Shown here: positions 23,105-34,391 of the stretch, one piece after another
How the letters are laid out: each line of letters begins with the position of its first letter
Position numbering within the stretch: the first letter of the stretch is position 1
From: Oscheius dolichura
Lineage: Eukaryota; Nematoda; Chromadorea; Rhabditida; Rhabditidae
Reading direction: 5' to 3'
Assembly (NCBI GenBank): GCA_932521035.1
Contig: OW051496.1
Location: 5,890,001 to 5,954,000, forward strand
Length of the DNA stretch: 64,000 nucleotides
Notes under the pieces: model-generated
The model's input: only the letters and a program-made list of their open reading frames with translations
What the model was told of the DNA's origin: nothing
The model's database searches: none
Translations under genes and position numbers: made by a program

Positions 23105-24412
23105 TCAGTTTTTGACGGCTGCCAACACCACGCCGGCCGAGATGACCAGGGCAAGAGCGAGCAGAGCCAGAGCAATGGCAGCCGCCTTCCTCCTCATCAG
23201 CCGGCTGTCCTTCTTCTGGGCCCACACCTCGTAGTCATACAGGGCCTCTGGCATCGACGAACCTGTTCCATATATTTGTTTTATTAATAGAAGCAGACTG
23301 ACCGTAGCGATAAACGGGCCGTTGTATCCGTCTCTTGGCTGTCCACATCGTCCGTGGCCGAGCTATATTCGTATTGTAGTAGCCCTGCCTCGGTCTCTCC
23401 CGGTCTGAATATCCCCTTTGTCTGATATCAAAAGGCCTTGCTTACTGTAATTCTGTCCCGTATAGTGTCGATTAGCCCACGGTTCCTGCATAAGTCGAGG
23501 CGGACTGAGGAGCATTTCCGTATACGGGGGATAGTGGGTCCTGGGAGATCGGGGCCCATGCCGCAGAGGGCTGGCTGTTCTACCACACGCCTAGAATTGA
23601 TCCTAAAGAGAAGAGAAGTGGCCCTTACCGGACAATAGTCGCCTGTCCTGAATATCTTGTAGGCACACAGATCGCACTTGTCGTAGAAGAGAGGAGTCCT
23701 CCGGAGGGTCATGGGAGGGCGTCGATCCTCGTGGCCGGGTACAAATATCCTGCCGTGGTAATCCGTCGGCCGGATCACTCTCGTAGTCTCGGAGTCTATC
23801 GACTCCCGTCTCCTGAATCGATTGTCGCCGTACCTCATCGATGGCTCCAGGTACAAGGCTAAAGGGCTCTTTGATCAAACTCTCCAAGAGAACACACCTG
23901 GAGAATTCTTGTACTCGGTGTCATAGTCGTCGTCGTCTTCGTCCGGTGGTTCCGGTAGCTCTTCTATAGCCGGCCACATCCTCGGCTCTATCCTCCTGGC
24001 AGGCCCTGGTACAGGTCAGAAACTCAGTCGAAGGGGTTAGTACCTGGCTCTCGTCTTCGCTCGAATATGGCTTCGACCTCCCCTCTGGAGTCTCGTTGAG
24101 CGATCAGCTGATCCATACGATCTATCGGCTCGTCATTGATGAATCGGAAGCTCTCGTCCACCACCCGGGCCCCTTCACTGGCATCTGACTGGAAATGATG
24201 AGATTTACATGGAGGAGAGAGGGGACACTCACCTGTTCAGCCAGCCGCCGGTGGATGCGCTCGTTGAGTCGGTTCATATTCTCGAACTTATCCTCGTTCC
24301 GTGAATGTGTCGCCGGAAAACTGAAAGTCCCGTTGAGAGCCGGTGAAAGAGGGGCAGACCTACTTTGTTCCACTAATCCTAATGGGTGCATTTGTCTGTG
24401 AGGAGACGGCAT
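23105..24412 (-). CDS. unknown protein with a CxxC..CxxC knuckle and a C-terminal membrane anchor
   Basis: Exons on the minus strand start MPSPHRQMHPLGLVEQ and pass through a charged helix (MNRLNERIHRRLAEQ), an acidic stretch (PPDEDDDDYDTEYKNSP) and then a probable zinc knuckle: CDLC, eleven residues, CPAC, where the second pair forms across a phase-0 intron. A Pro/Tyr/Arg-rich segment (HYPPYTEMLLSPPRLMQ) follows. Near the end comes RLMRRKAAAIALALLALALV and a few more hydrophobic residues, ending VKN, a typical tail anchor with the bulk of the protein in the cytosol. I do not recognise the family. It converges on the trehalose phosphatase gene, 120 bp away. Confidence 0.65.
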
Positions 24413-27400
24413 CTAAAAGTATCCAGTTCCTCCTACTGTCCATGGCTGAATGGGGGGTAAATCATCCGTAAAAGAGGCGTAAAAGGGGGGTGATAAGCGG
24501 CTACGGATGGCAGCTTTAAATGAGGAGGAGGACCTAAAAGGACACGTTTTGGTCACTTAACTTGCTGATTGTGATCAAGGTCTGATTTTGAGAAGGAAAG
24601 ATTAGTAGTCGGTTGTGCGAGTGTGCGTAAGCGGACACTTGACTTTGCGAGAGAGGCTGCCCCAATTGGTATCAGCGGGAGAAGAAGAGGAACACATATG
24701 CTAAACAGGGGGCAGGGGGGCTTTTTGGACGATGGTCGACACTCTCGAGAGGAGGCCTCCTCGCCCAATTCCACGCGTAACACTTGAACAGATACGCTCA
24801 TTTCACATTTCAACGGGACGCGCTCTCATTAGCTACAATATTTATGGACCGTTTCTGGCCGGGAGCAAAAAAGGGGGACAAACGGGAAAAGGATGCTATT
24901 GCCCATTCAGCCATCGCCTTTTGAGAAAGGGACGGTATTCTTTTGAGGGGAAATGAAAATTGAAAGGGGAATGGCAGGGGAGAAGAAGCGGGACAGGGGC
25001 TGGGTGAGTCCGTCTGCAATAAGGGTCAATTTCTGTTTGGCGATGGGCTTTCTCAGGAGATCGGCGTTCGTTCCGTATTCCTGACTTTTTGTGCCGGCCG
25101 GTGGTGGCTTACAGGAAATTTGTTGCCGAGTCGATGAACAATTTGTACGAGAATTACTCTCTACGAACGGAGCGGGAGTTCACGCGGAACGTGTCGGTCC
25201 ATTAGGGAGTTGCATGGGCGAAGGTCGGTCAAAAAAGTTGCACGGAGTACTCGATAGAAAAACAATCGAATGGGGGGCGAAAATGCACGCCTTGGATCAG
25301 GAGTGTGCCGGTCAGTGGATTAGAGTGTCTTGACCAACAAAGACTGACAGCCGGCTCGGAGATGCCGGCAGGTCCCCCTGCCTCGGCAGCCGTTTCTTCC
25401 CCTCCCATCGTCCTCACAATTAGTCCCGCTTCAGAATGTGCTCTTCCGCTGACGAAAAAGTTGGCTTTCAGTTGTTTATTGTTTAAGATTGGGAGAGGAA
25501 GAGTGGGAGAGAGTGGGGCACACGACGTCAGAGAGCCGAAAATGGACAGAGGAGGTCAAGCGAGACGATAAGCGGGATGATCTCCATTCAGGGGAAAAGT
25601 CTCCCAGCAGCAGCGGACAGTTGATTAAAGAGAAAAGAAAGTGACCTGGCGAAGGGTGAAAAAACGACCTCGAGGTGGAGGATGATTGCTACAGACCTCC
25701 TTCGGTTGAAACGGAGCAGAGGCCAAGTAGCTGAGACTGTAAGAGACACGCCGGATTAGAGTCTAATTGCCGGCCATTCAGGCTGCCCGTTTACGGTCAG
25801 CGGTAGCAACGCGGAACGGCGTCTATGTAAATCCCCGAGAACTCTTCTGTTATTACAGCCACGCCATAAATGGTAATTGTTTTCAGCTGGAGATCCTCTC
25901 GAGACTGTCGGCCCCGTCAAAATATTGCTCCTTTCCATAAAGAGATGTCGCCCATTAAAGTTGTTTTGCTGAGTCACAGGTGTCCTCCTCCTCGTCGTCC
26001 TCCCCGATTATCAGAAGTCCCCCTGATTGGCACTTGTAGCCGGCCCTCTGAGATCTCGTCGTCGGCCATGTCACAACCGTCAGCAAAATATGTTCCCGAA
26101 GCTAATTAGTGCAGATGTTCATGGCATCTTTTCTCCTCGTCCAATTAAGTGCAAAAGACATGTCTCTCGGGCGGCCGCCTGGCCGGAGAGCGATTTCCGA
26201 AGATCAATTAAAAAGCAGGAAATTAATCATAGAAAATAAAAATGTCGTCGCCATTTTACGAGGTGCCGTAAATCGGTCGTTGACGACGAGAAACACCTGC
26301 CCCGGGGAGAGAGACCAGAAATTCGTAAATGGGGCCAAATGAGACCGCGGCCCGTCAAGTTGAATCTCCCTGTAATATTTGGCAGTTGTCGTTGTGAATT
26401 ACGTTGGCAATCAATTTGTAGCCCGGGAGCCTGCTCTCTTCCCGTTAGACGACTGGCCGGTCGACTAGAGAGGCTGTTTTTTGAGAGAAACAGAGAGACT
26501 CGAGACTGCGCATGAATGAAACCGCGCTTAGTAGCGCATGGAGGTCCGAGATGACGTCATGACGTGTCTCGACCCTGAAAATCACTTCAGCTCCTTGTTG
26601 CGCTGGTCTGCGCCTCGTGGCCAGCTGGCGGCAGTCGGCCACCTCGTCGTCGTCACCTCGAATGATTGTATTTCCAGTACGGCAAATGGTCCGGGGGACG
26701 GATTCGTAGAATTTCGGATAAGATGGGAACCAGGAGGCCAAGAGAATACGAGCGCGGAGCTCTTGCAAGAGCTCGGATCGATGGAGCTCCGCAGCCAGCA
26801 GCACGGTCGCCTCCACCACCTCCCCCGTTGACGCATTCCACAGCTTCCGATAGTTGCTTTATTCTTTGGCTGGCCCGTTCTTTTTCCCTCTGGTAGATCC
26901 GCCCGGATTCGGCCAACTCTTTCAATTAGCTCCCTTTCGTGCGGCCCCCACTCTCCGGGCTGGATTGTAGCATCTCTGCCTCCTCTCACTCTCGACTTCC
27001 ACCACAAATATGACTTCCAACCACGAAGCTGACTCATTGTTCCCCTTCAACATCACATCTTCGTCTCTTTCTCGGTCGAATCTTCTTTTCACTACCTCTT
27101 CTTGTGGTTTTACGATGAGACGACTGGCCCGATCCGATCGGTCGTTCAGTTTTACGCTTCCATTGAATTTTTCCCCTTTTTCCCTTTTTGAGGCTAGTTT
27201 ATTCCCGGTCGAGCAGCCCATGATAAATCCAGCCATTGAGGTAATATTCATGGTCATTTATTTCTAATCTGATACGGACTCCTCGAACACCGGGCCTATT
27301 TCAATCCCCTTTTTCTCGTTTTCTTTCTCTCCTGCAAAGAAACCAATTATCAACTTGCTTCGCGTTTTCTCTCCTCTGTTTCATACTACTCATCTTTCCC

Positions 27401-28202
27401 CCTTCCGGCCGCTGTTTCGACTAATTAGCCGTCTCTTTTCGGTCTAAACTCACGTATTTCTTATTCCCCGTTGGTATCACCTATTCCTCTGCCCCATTTT
27501 CCCTCCCGGCTCCCTGTCCCAGTCTTCATTTCCCCAAAAATTGGAGTTCTTGGCGGCATGTCCGGCCCCCTGTCCAAATAAGCCTAAAAGCTAATTAATG
27601 ATGCTCCTCTAGTCGTCTCGTTTGCTCTTCCTCGAGATCCTCCTACCGAAAAGAGCAGTTTCTTCCAGTCGTTTGGCTTATTAAGGCCTTAATAAGGGAC
27701 TGCCCCTCATTTGCACCATTCTCTCCGCCCCCGCTGCGGATTCCTCGAGCCTCGGGCCGCAATCTGGTTCTGGAAATCGAAAGTTGTGTTCGCCCTTTGC
27801 TCTATGGGCCACTCTCTTTGGTCTTGCCTCTACTCACTTCTCCATTTCAGAGCACCATGCGCCTTCTTCGATGATAAAGCCTCCGAGCTAGCCCCTTCCC
27901 AAGGTACGTCTTCCCTTCTCTACCCACCAAAAAAAGTGACCGGCTTGTTTTTTGTGTTGGTGACAGAAGGAGCGGGGCATCGATTGAGAGGCTACTGATC
28001 AAAATTCAGTTAGTTGCCTGTTTTGTGTTGCCTATCCTCCCGCCACACAAGGAACAAAAGGCCCCGATATTTTGCACGTGACGTCTCGGGGTCAATTTGC
28101 TTATAAATTGGGGCCTTAGCCGGCCCATTAGTGAAAAACTGTCCCCTGTGATCGAGAAAATGATAGTCTTCGAGAGGGGAGGGGACCATCAGTTCGCCTG
28201 AG
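24413..28202. other. 3.8-kb stretch without a recognisable gene
   Basis: No frame here forms a domain or a convincing exon chain. The region is rich in homopyrimidine runs, TTAATTAG/CTAATTAG-type palindromes (for example near 26109, 27424, 27591, 28410) and short inverted motifs. It lies upstream of the diacylglycerol kinase gene and may hold its promoter, enhancers or distant 5' exons, or undetected non-coding RNA. Confidence 0.4.
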
Positions 28203-28301
28203 ATGGTCGCCTCGCCGCTCCTCTATCCTCCCGGCTATGAGAAACGATCAATTGCTTCGATCCTTCGGCGACGAAGTCGAAGTGCCTCGAACGAGCGGAC
28301 G
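28203..28301 (+). CDS. possible alternative first exon of the diacylglycerol kinase
   Basis: ATG at 28203 opens 33 codons (MVASPLLYPPGYEKRSIASI, then LRRRSRSASNERT) ending in a good donor, ACG|GTACGT, in phase 0. An acceptor, GATTCCAG, lies immediately before ATGACGGCG at 28781, also phase 0. Joining them would add a basic Ser/Arg leader to the kinase. There is no direct proof that the exon belongs to this gene. Confidence 0.35.
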
Positions 28302-28780
28302 GTACGTATATCAGCCACCTCCCCTCCTCCCTCCCTCGAATACAAAACATCTTGGGACTCGATGAATTCTTCTAATGAATACGAGAGCCCGACGAAAAGA
28401 GCCCTAATTAGCTAAGCTTCGGAATGACAAGCGAAGGTTTTAAGGCTCTTCCTAGTTTGTTATTTTAGCCTCTAATTAAGCCCCCCCCCCATATTCCTCG
28501 CCCCATTGTTACAGTAATCAGCCCGCCCATCGGAAGTTCTACCTGTTTTTTGTGTCCTAAGGCGGAGTTAACACCCAATTATTAATCTAGGGGGAATCTT
28601 TTTTGATGGGTTACTGTAACTGTCATATACTCGAATGCGACGCCTCCGCGTGTTCTTTCTTTCCCGAAAACCTAACAATATATCCCCTCTGAGCCAGGTA
28701 ATTGTCTTTAAATATCACGCTTCCCACGGAGATCTACAACAGAGACGGAGAGACGGCCGAACTAATCGAGAGGATTCCAG

Positions 28781-31700
28781 ATGACGGCGGAAGGCCACAA
28801 CGTGGACGCCACGTTGATGGCGCTCGGACGCGACCACGGGCACTACTTCCAGAAAAAGACGTTCGGTAAACCGACGTACTGTCATCATTGCTGTGATAAG
28901 ATCTGGGGCATGCTCACTCAGGGATACGCCTGCGAGGGTACGTTCTTTGGTCCTTCTCTCAAATTAGCCACATCTCGACAAAATGACCCCAATTGCCACG
29001 AGAGGCAAAAAAACGACCGGATACATTAAAGAGACCGAGAGCGGGAGCTATTAATCCGCCGTTCATATGTGCATCTCCTGCTCACTTCTTTCCTCTTTCA
29101 GTGTGTAATTTTGTCTGCCATGAGAAGTGCCTTCGGACGGTCGTGTCCTACTGTAGCGGGGTGGCTCTGCAGCTGATCAAGAACCCCGTGGCCCATACCT
29201 GGAGCCAGGCGGGCCTGATTAAGAGGAAGTTCTGCTGCGTGTGTCGCAAGAAGACCGACGACACCCCATCCTACGAGTGCGAAGGTACGGGCCTAATTAG
29301 CCACATTCTCAAATGACTCAACTACGCGGCCGGCCGGGCAGATAAAAATAGCCGGGGGGATAATTGCCAGGGAACAAAGACGAAGATGTTGTCTTTTCAG
29401 TCTGCGAGTACTACGTGCACGTGGACTGTGTGGAGCTGGCCGTGTCGGACTGTAAGGAGGCGGCCGCCTATGTGCCCAACTTGGATCGGGTAAGTGGGAC
29501 TTCTGAAGCCTGATAATGGCCGCCAACGGATGACGTCATTTGGCTCATTAGGGGAATCGATAGGAGTTGTGCAGGACACGACTGGCAGCAGCAGTACGCA
29601 AAAGCCGATAAATAGACACATACACGCATGCCTAAAAAAGAGATTCGGTTACAACCGGGGGCAGAGAGACATCTTACAGACGACCGTCGTCCAATACCAC
29701 CACATGCGGGAGGGCAATCTGCCGAAGGACAGCAAGTGCTGTGTGTGCAAGAAGAGCTGCTACTCGACGGAATGTCTCGCCGGGATGCGGTGCGAGTGGT
29801 GTGGCAATACGGTATCCCACTGGTCGGAGGATCTAACGGTCTCCCCTTCAGGCACACGCCATCTGTTTCCGACAGATGCCCCAGGAATGTGATTTTGGCT
29901 CTCTGCGGAAGATCATCCTGCCACCGTATGCCCTGACCATACCCAGGACAGAGCTGCCCATGGAGCAGCTGCTGAACATCACCTCGGAGGCCTCGACGAC
30001 AACCCGTAAGGGTCAGACTCTTGCACTGTCCTTTAGCCCCGCACCCCTGTCCCTTCTAGCTTTTAGCTTAATTTTCCGCACTTTCAACGGAATTTCTTCC
30101 CTGCATGACCTCCTCCTTCCTCCTGTCCCTGGAATATTCAGAAGACAATTGTTTCAGTGTCCTCGCCTCTGAAGATCCAGCCGGATGACGTGAGTTGTGG
30201 CGGAGAGGAGACCAAAGACAGGGACGACGTCGAGTTTTTGAGGATATTCGACGGCAACAGTGCCCTGAAGAGTCAGATCTCCCGGACGGCCTCCGTGGCC
30301 AAGACAGTCACCGTCCAACAGATCTTGGTTTGTGGTTGCTTTCTTTTCTGCCAAAACGGCCGCTTCCAGGAATCCGCCCTGCGCCGCTTCCACATCAATG
30401 ACAATCCCGAGAATTTCTATGTCACCCAGATAATTAGCGATGGTTTGTTCCAATTTTGCAGGTTGCACACGGAGAGTTTTGCAGATGGTGACGAGGACGT
30501 TCTCGAGGATCCCGTGCCTCTGCGCAATGTCAAAAGGCCGGAAGGGCGTCGTGCCCAGATCTTTCTCCGATACAAAGAGGACGCTGCCAAGGACCGGGAG
30601 CAGATCCGCGTATACGGGGGCTGGCTGCGGATGGCCTCCGTCACCTACTGCTCCATGGAGGTGTCCAGCAACACGACGGTCAGCGACGTCATCAGCAAGG
30701 CCCTCATCGAGTTCGGCCTAGATGGCACCACTTGGAACAAGTACAACCTCCAACAAGTCTGTCTTCCTCAATCCATTTTGTTATTCTCCTCCTTCCAGGT
30801 AGCCCTCGACCGAGGCGTCGCCGACCGTACAGCCAATCCCCAGGAGTGCATGCTCCAATTATTGCGGAACCTTCGAAAGGTGAGCGGAATATTTACCCGT
30901 CTGTCGGCTACTGTACGAAGTCGTGTTTTGTAGGGAATCCGGCCGGGGAAATAATGATCTCGTTAAAATTGTCATACGATATTGTTTAAGACACTGGTCG
31001 CTTAATTACATGAAAAAGTAGTACATGACGTGGCGTCGCCGGTAATTGGACACATAACGGACAGAAATTAACGGCAACCAACAATTTTCAGGAATCGGTT
31101 CGTCGCTTCCACGTCACCCGATTCTACATCCAAGAGAGGGAAGATCCCCACGACCACACGGTGTTTGTCGGCAATCTGCCGCCTTCCCTGGCCCAGCGAC
31201 AATACGAGAGGATACTGTTGAAACTGCTCGGGGCAAAGGAAAAGCCATTCACGGCCATTGGGCCGATCTACTTCGAGTACGGGTCGATGATCATCACCTT
31301 CAACACGCCGAAGGCAGCCACCGCCGCCGTTCAACAGCTACAGAAAGCCACTTACGAAGACAAAAAGCTCATTGTACTCTGTCTGCCGAACGTTCAGCCT
31401 CAGATGCTCGCACCTGACGCCGAGCCTCTTCTGGTCCTGGTAAACGTCAAGAGCGGCGGCTGCCAGGGCACAGAACTTATCCAATCTTTCCGTAAACTGC
31501 TCAATCCTTTCCAAGTTTTTGATGTCTTAAAAGGAGGACCTTTAGTGGGGTAGGCCATCCTCCCGATAGATGAATAACAATCCGATTCCAGTCTGTATGT
31601 CTTTCGAAATATTCCCAAGTACAAAATCCTCGCCTGTGGAGGAGATGGGACCATTGGATGGGTACTTCAGTGCCTCGATATTGCCAAACAAGTAAGAGTG

Positions 31701-32992
31701 GACAGGACGGCGGCCACTGACAGAGACTTTTAGGATGCTGCTTGTTTTTCACCGCCTTGTGGAATAGTGCCTCTGGGAACAGGGAATGATCTAGCTAGGG
31801 TATTGCGATGGGGTGGAGGGTACACGGGGGAGGAGAACCCCCTCGACATCCTCAAAGATGTCATCGAAGCCGACGAGGTCCGCCTCGACCGGTGGGCCGT
31901 GGTCTTCCACGAGGAGGAGAGAAGCCAGCTGCCGAACCAGGTGGCCTGCTCCTCAACGGCCGAGAGCGACCAGACGATGAACAACCCCGAGGACCAGACT
32001 TCCATGATCATCATGAACAATTACTTCGGGATCGGGATAGACGCCGACGTCTGTCTCAAGTTCCATAATAAGAGGGACGCCAATCCGGAGAAGTTCCAGT
32101 CGCGCCTCTTTAACAAGACACAGTACGCCAAGATCGGTCTACAGAAGATGTTTTTCGAGAGGACATGTAAAGACCTCTGGAAACGTATCGAAGTAGAGGT
32201 ATCGTTCTCCAAATAAAAATAAAAAAAGGGGAGAGTTTAGGTGGATCAGGTGAAGATTGACCTGCCAAACATTGAAGGAATCATTGTTCTGAATCTGCTC
32301 AGCTACGGATCAGGGTCCAATCCGTGGGGCACCGCTCGGGAGGACGGGGTCTTCTCCAAGCCGACCCATTACGATGGCCTGCTGGAGGTCAGACTGGCCG
32401 GCTTTCGAGAATTATCAAAAATTCAGGTGGTCGGCATCTCTGATGTCTCTCGGCTGGGTCTCATCCAATCCAAACTGGCGGCTGGCATTCGAATTGCTCA
32501 GGGAGAACATGTGAGTCCAGCCCGTCCATCCCCCAATACAGATAAGATGTTCAGATTCGTATAACGACACATGAAGAATGGCCAGTCCAGGTGGATGGCG
32601 AGCCGCACATCCAGCCGGCGGGAACCATCATCATTATGAAGTCTGCTTTAAAAGTAGGTCTCACCTTTAATTTTGGGGGCGAAACGAGCGAATTTCTAAG
32701 TTACCGCGCTTCGGGTCTCGTGGGAATGTTCTGTTGTTCTTGTTTTGCTTGGTATAACCAAAGAGACGACAGACAGGCGCTTTTGCTTAATGTGCTAACC
32801 CGGGCTGTTCAGGCACAGATGCTGAAGAAGGCAAAGAAGACCCGACGAGGCGGCGTGGCCTCGCAGTCGACGTCGCGTGCCCCGGACTACGCCGGCCCTC
32901 TTGGTGTGCCCTCTCTGGCCGAGACCTCCGCCGGGAAGACGACCCCGGAGACGATCGGCGACAGTGACGAGGAGGCCGACGCCTTCCTCTAG
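28781..32992 (+). CDS. dgk-1: diacylglycerol kinase theta (DGK-1 type)
   Basis: Type V diacylglycerol kinase: phosphorylates diacylglycerol to phosphatidic acid and in worms opposes Gq/DAG signalling at synapses. Domains in order: three cysteine-rich C1 domains (first [17 protein letters not shown]; second [19 protein letters not shown]; third [20 protein letters not shown]), a linker, a Ras-associating-like region ([12 protein letters not shown]-type context followed by [20 protein letters not shown]), then the catalytic domain with [14 protein letters not shown], the nucleotide loop [16 protein letters not shown] and [18 protein letters not shown], and the accessory domain ([46 protein letters not shown]). 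The regular C-terminus starts [14 protein letters not shown] after an intron 32652-32814 and ends EEADAFL. About a dozen introns. An alternative terminal exon follows at 33406. Confidence 0.93.
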
Positions 32993-33362
32993 ACTACCCC
33001 GCTTTAATATTGCCTTGCATGCCCGTCTCTTCACTTACCTGCGCGTCTCGCGTGCCAAACCGTTGTCCGTCATGTACATAGCCCCCGGTGTAGCTTCATT
33101 TTGCAATTATAGCCAACAGTGTCTCTGTTATTTTGTACTTACTAAGTAAGGCCCCGCTACGTGCTCGATCTCTCTCTCTCTTCTCCTGGCTCGTCCCTCT
33201 TTCATTTAGTGATCATCGAATCGTGCAATACGCGAAGCCCTCTCCTCTATCTGGGCCCATCCCCCTCGCGGCGCAGATCCTCGCCAATTTGTCTTTCTAA
33301 TTTCATTGAGGACTTGATTCATCCCGGTTCATAGAAAAAATGACAGATACTAAATAGAGATT

Positions 33363-33368
33363 AATAAA
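33363..33368 (+). terminator. poly(A) signal between the two alternative DGK terminal exons
   Basis: AATAAA lies after the first terminal exon and 38 nt before the acceptor of the second, so it could end the proximal mRNA form. Confidence 0.45.
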
Positions 33369-33405
33369 CTTTTACGATTTGGATATCTCTCTATATATCT
33401 TTTAG

Positions 33406-33702
33406 GCGCAGATGCTCCGAAAGCCCATTCGGGGGCGGAGGAATCACAAGGCCCAGGTGAGTGCGCCGTTGGCATCTCCAGAACACGATGGAATGTTCTA
33501 TAGCAAGTAACGGAGGGTGGGGACACTGGATAAGATACCTAGGTTTGATATTGGGCGGAACATCGGACGACGGATAGACAAGAGCCTGGGCCGCTTCGCC
33601 AGGAGACACTCACTGGGACGGGAGAAGAAGAAGTCGACGGTGGCTAAGGACAGCCATTCGGCGGCCGAATACGAACATTCCAATACGTCGAATGAAATAT
33701 GA
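33406..33702 (+). CDS. dgk-1: alternative C-terminal exons of the diacylglycerol kinase
   Basis: After a good acceptor (ATCTTTTAG) the phase-0 sequence AQMLRKPIRGRRNHKAQ copies the start of the regular last exon ([14 protein letters not shown]), so the two are almost certainly duplicated, mutually exclusive terminal exons. Reading on gives a stop at 33508-33510. Splicing from the strong donor CAG|GTGAGT to GATAAG gives IPRFDIGRNIGRRIDKSLGR, then FARRHSLGREKKKS and an end at TGA 33700-33702, adding a strongly basic tail with an RRHS kinase-site-like motif. The regular form ends acidic instead ([10 protein letters not shown]). AATAAA occurs at about 33706 and 33799. Confidence 0.6.
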
Positions 33703-33709
33703 CTAAAAA

Positions 33710-34391
33710 TAAATATATATATAAATATATACTTTTGGCTGTTCTCCTCTTTCAACGCCGACTCTCTCAAGGTTTTCTTCGATATCTGTACGATAGTACA
33801 AATAAAATATTCCAAGATCTCAAAAATCAGACAGTCCCCCCTTCGGCCATTCCCTCCAATGGCCAGTAAGGCACTCGGCCAGACATCAGGTCCGCAGACA
33901 GTCCTCTTTCAATAGCTCTCTTCGTCAAATTGATGCCGCGGAAGTGATTTTTCTTTTGGTGTGAAACACAGAAGATTAGGGGAGCACAAATTGGGATCAT
34001 GGCATTGGATCCGGTGAAACGAGCCGATTACGCGGGTTGGACCGAGGAACAGCGTGTGTCCTACGCCCCCTCTCACTTTGGTTCTCCCTCCTACCGTATT
34101 CTCTTTTCCAAAATAGTCTCTGCCTTTTCCACTACTTTGTACTCTTCTTTTTTCTTCTCTTTGATTTGGACCAGCTGATTTCTAAAAGCTATGTGCCCCT
34201 GGACCGATTTGACTTGATTCAGAGCTTCCTTGACGCCCTCTTCGTGGATCAGACTTCCTTCCTTTCCCAATATATCGCTTTCTCATTAATCCTCCTCCCA
34301 TCAATTTTACCGCTCTATCCTTTGCCTACTATCTTTCTCTCCAAATATCCATTCTGTCTTCCTGAAGTCCTTGTAGAATTTGAGGTACCCA
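33710..34391 (+). other. intergenic, no gene seen
   Basis: AT-rich tail of the kinase gene followed by pyrimidine-rich sequence upstream of the mucin gene. A 144-residue frame at 34037-34471 is very rich in Phe/Leu/Pro and runs into the mucin start in another frame; I take it as chance. Confidence 0.4.
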
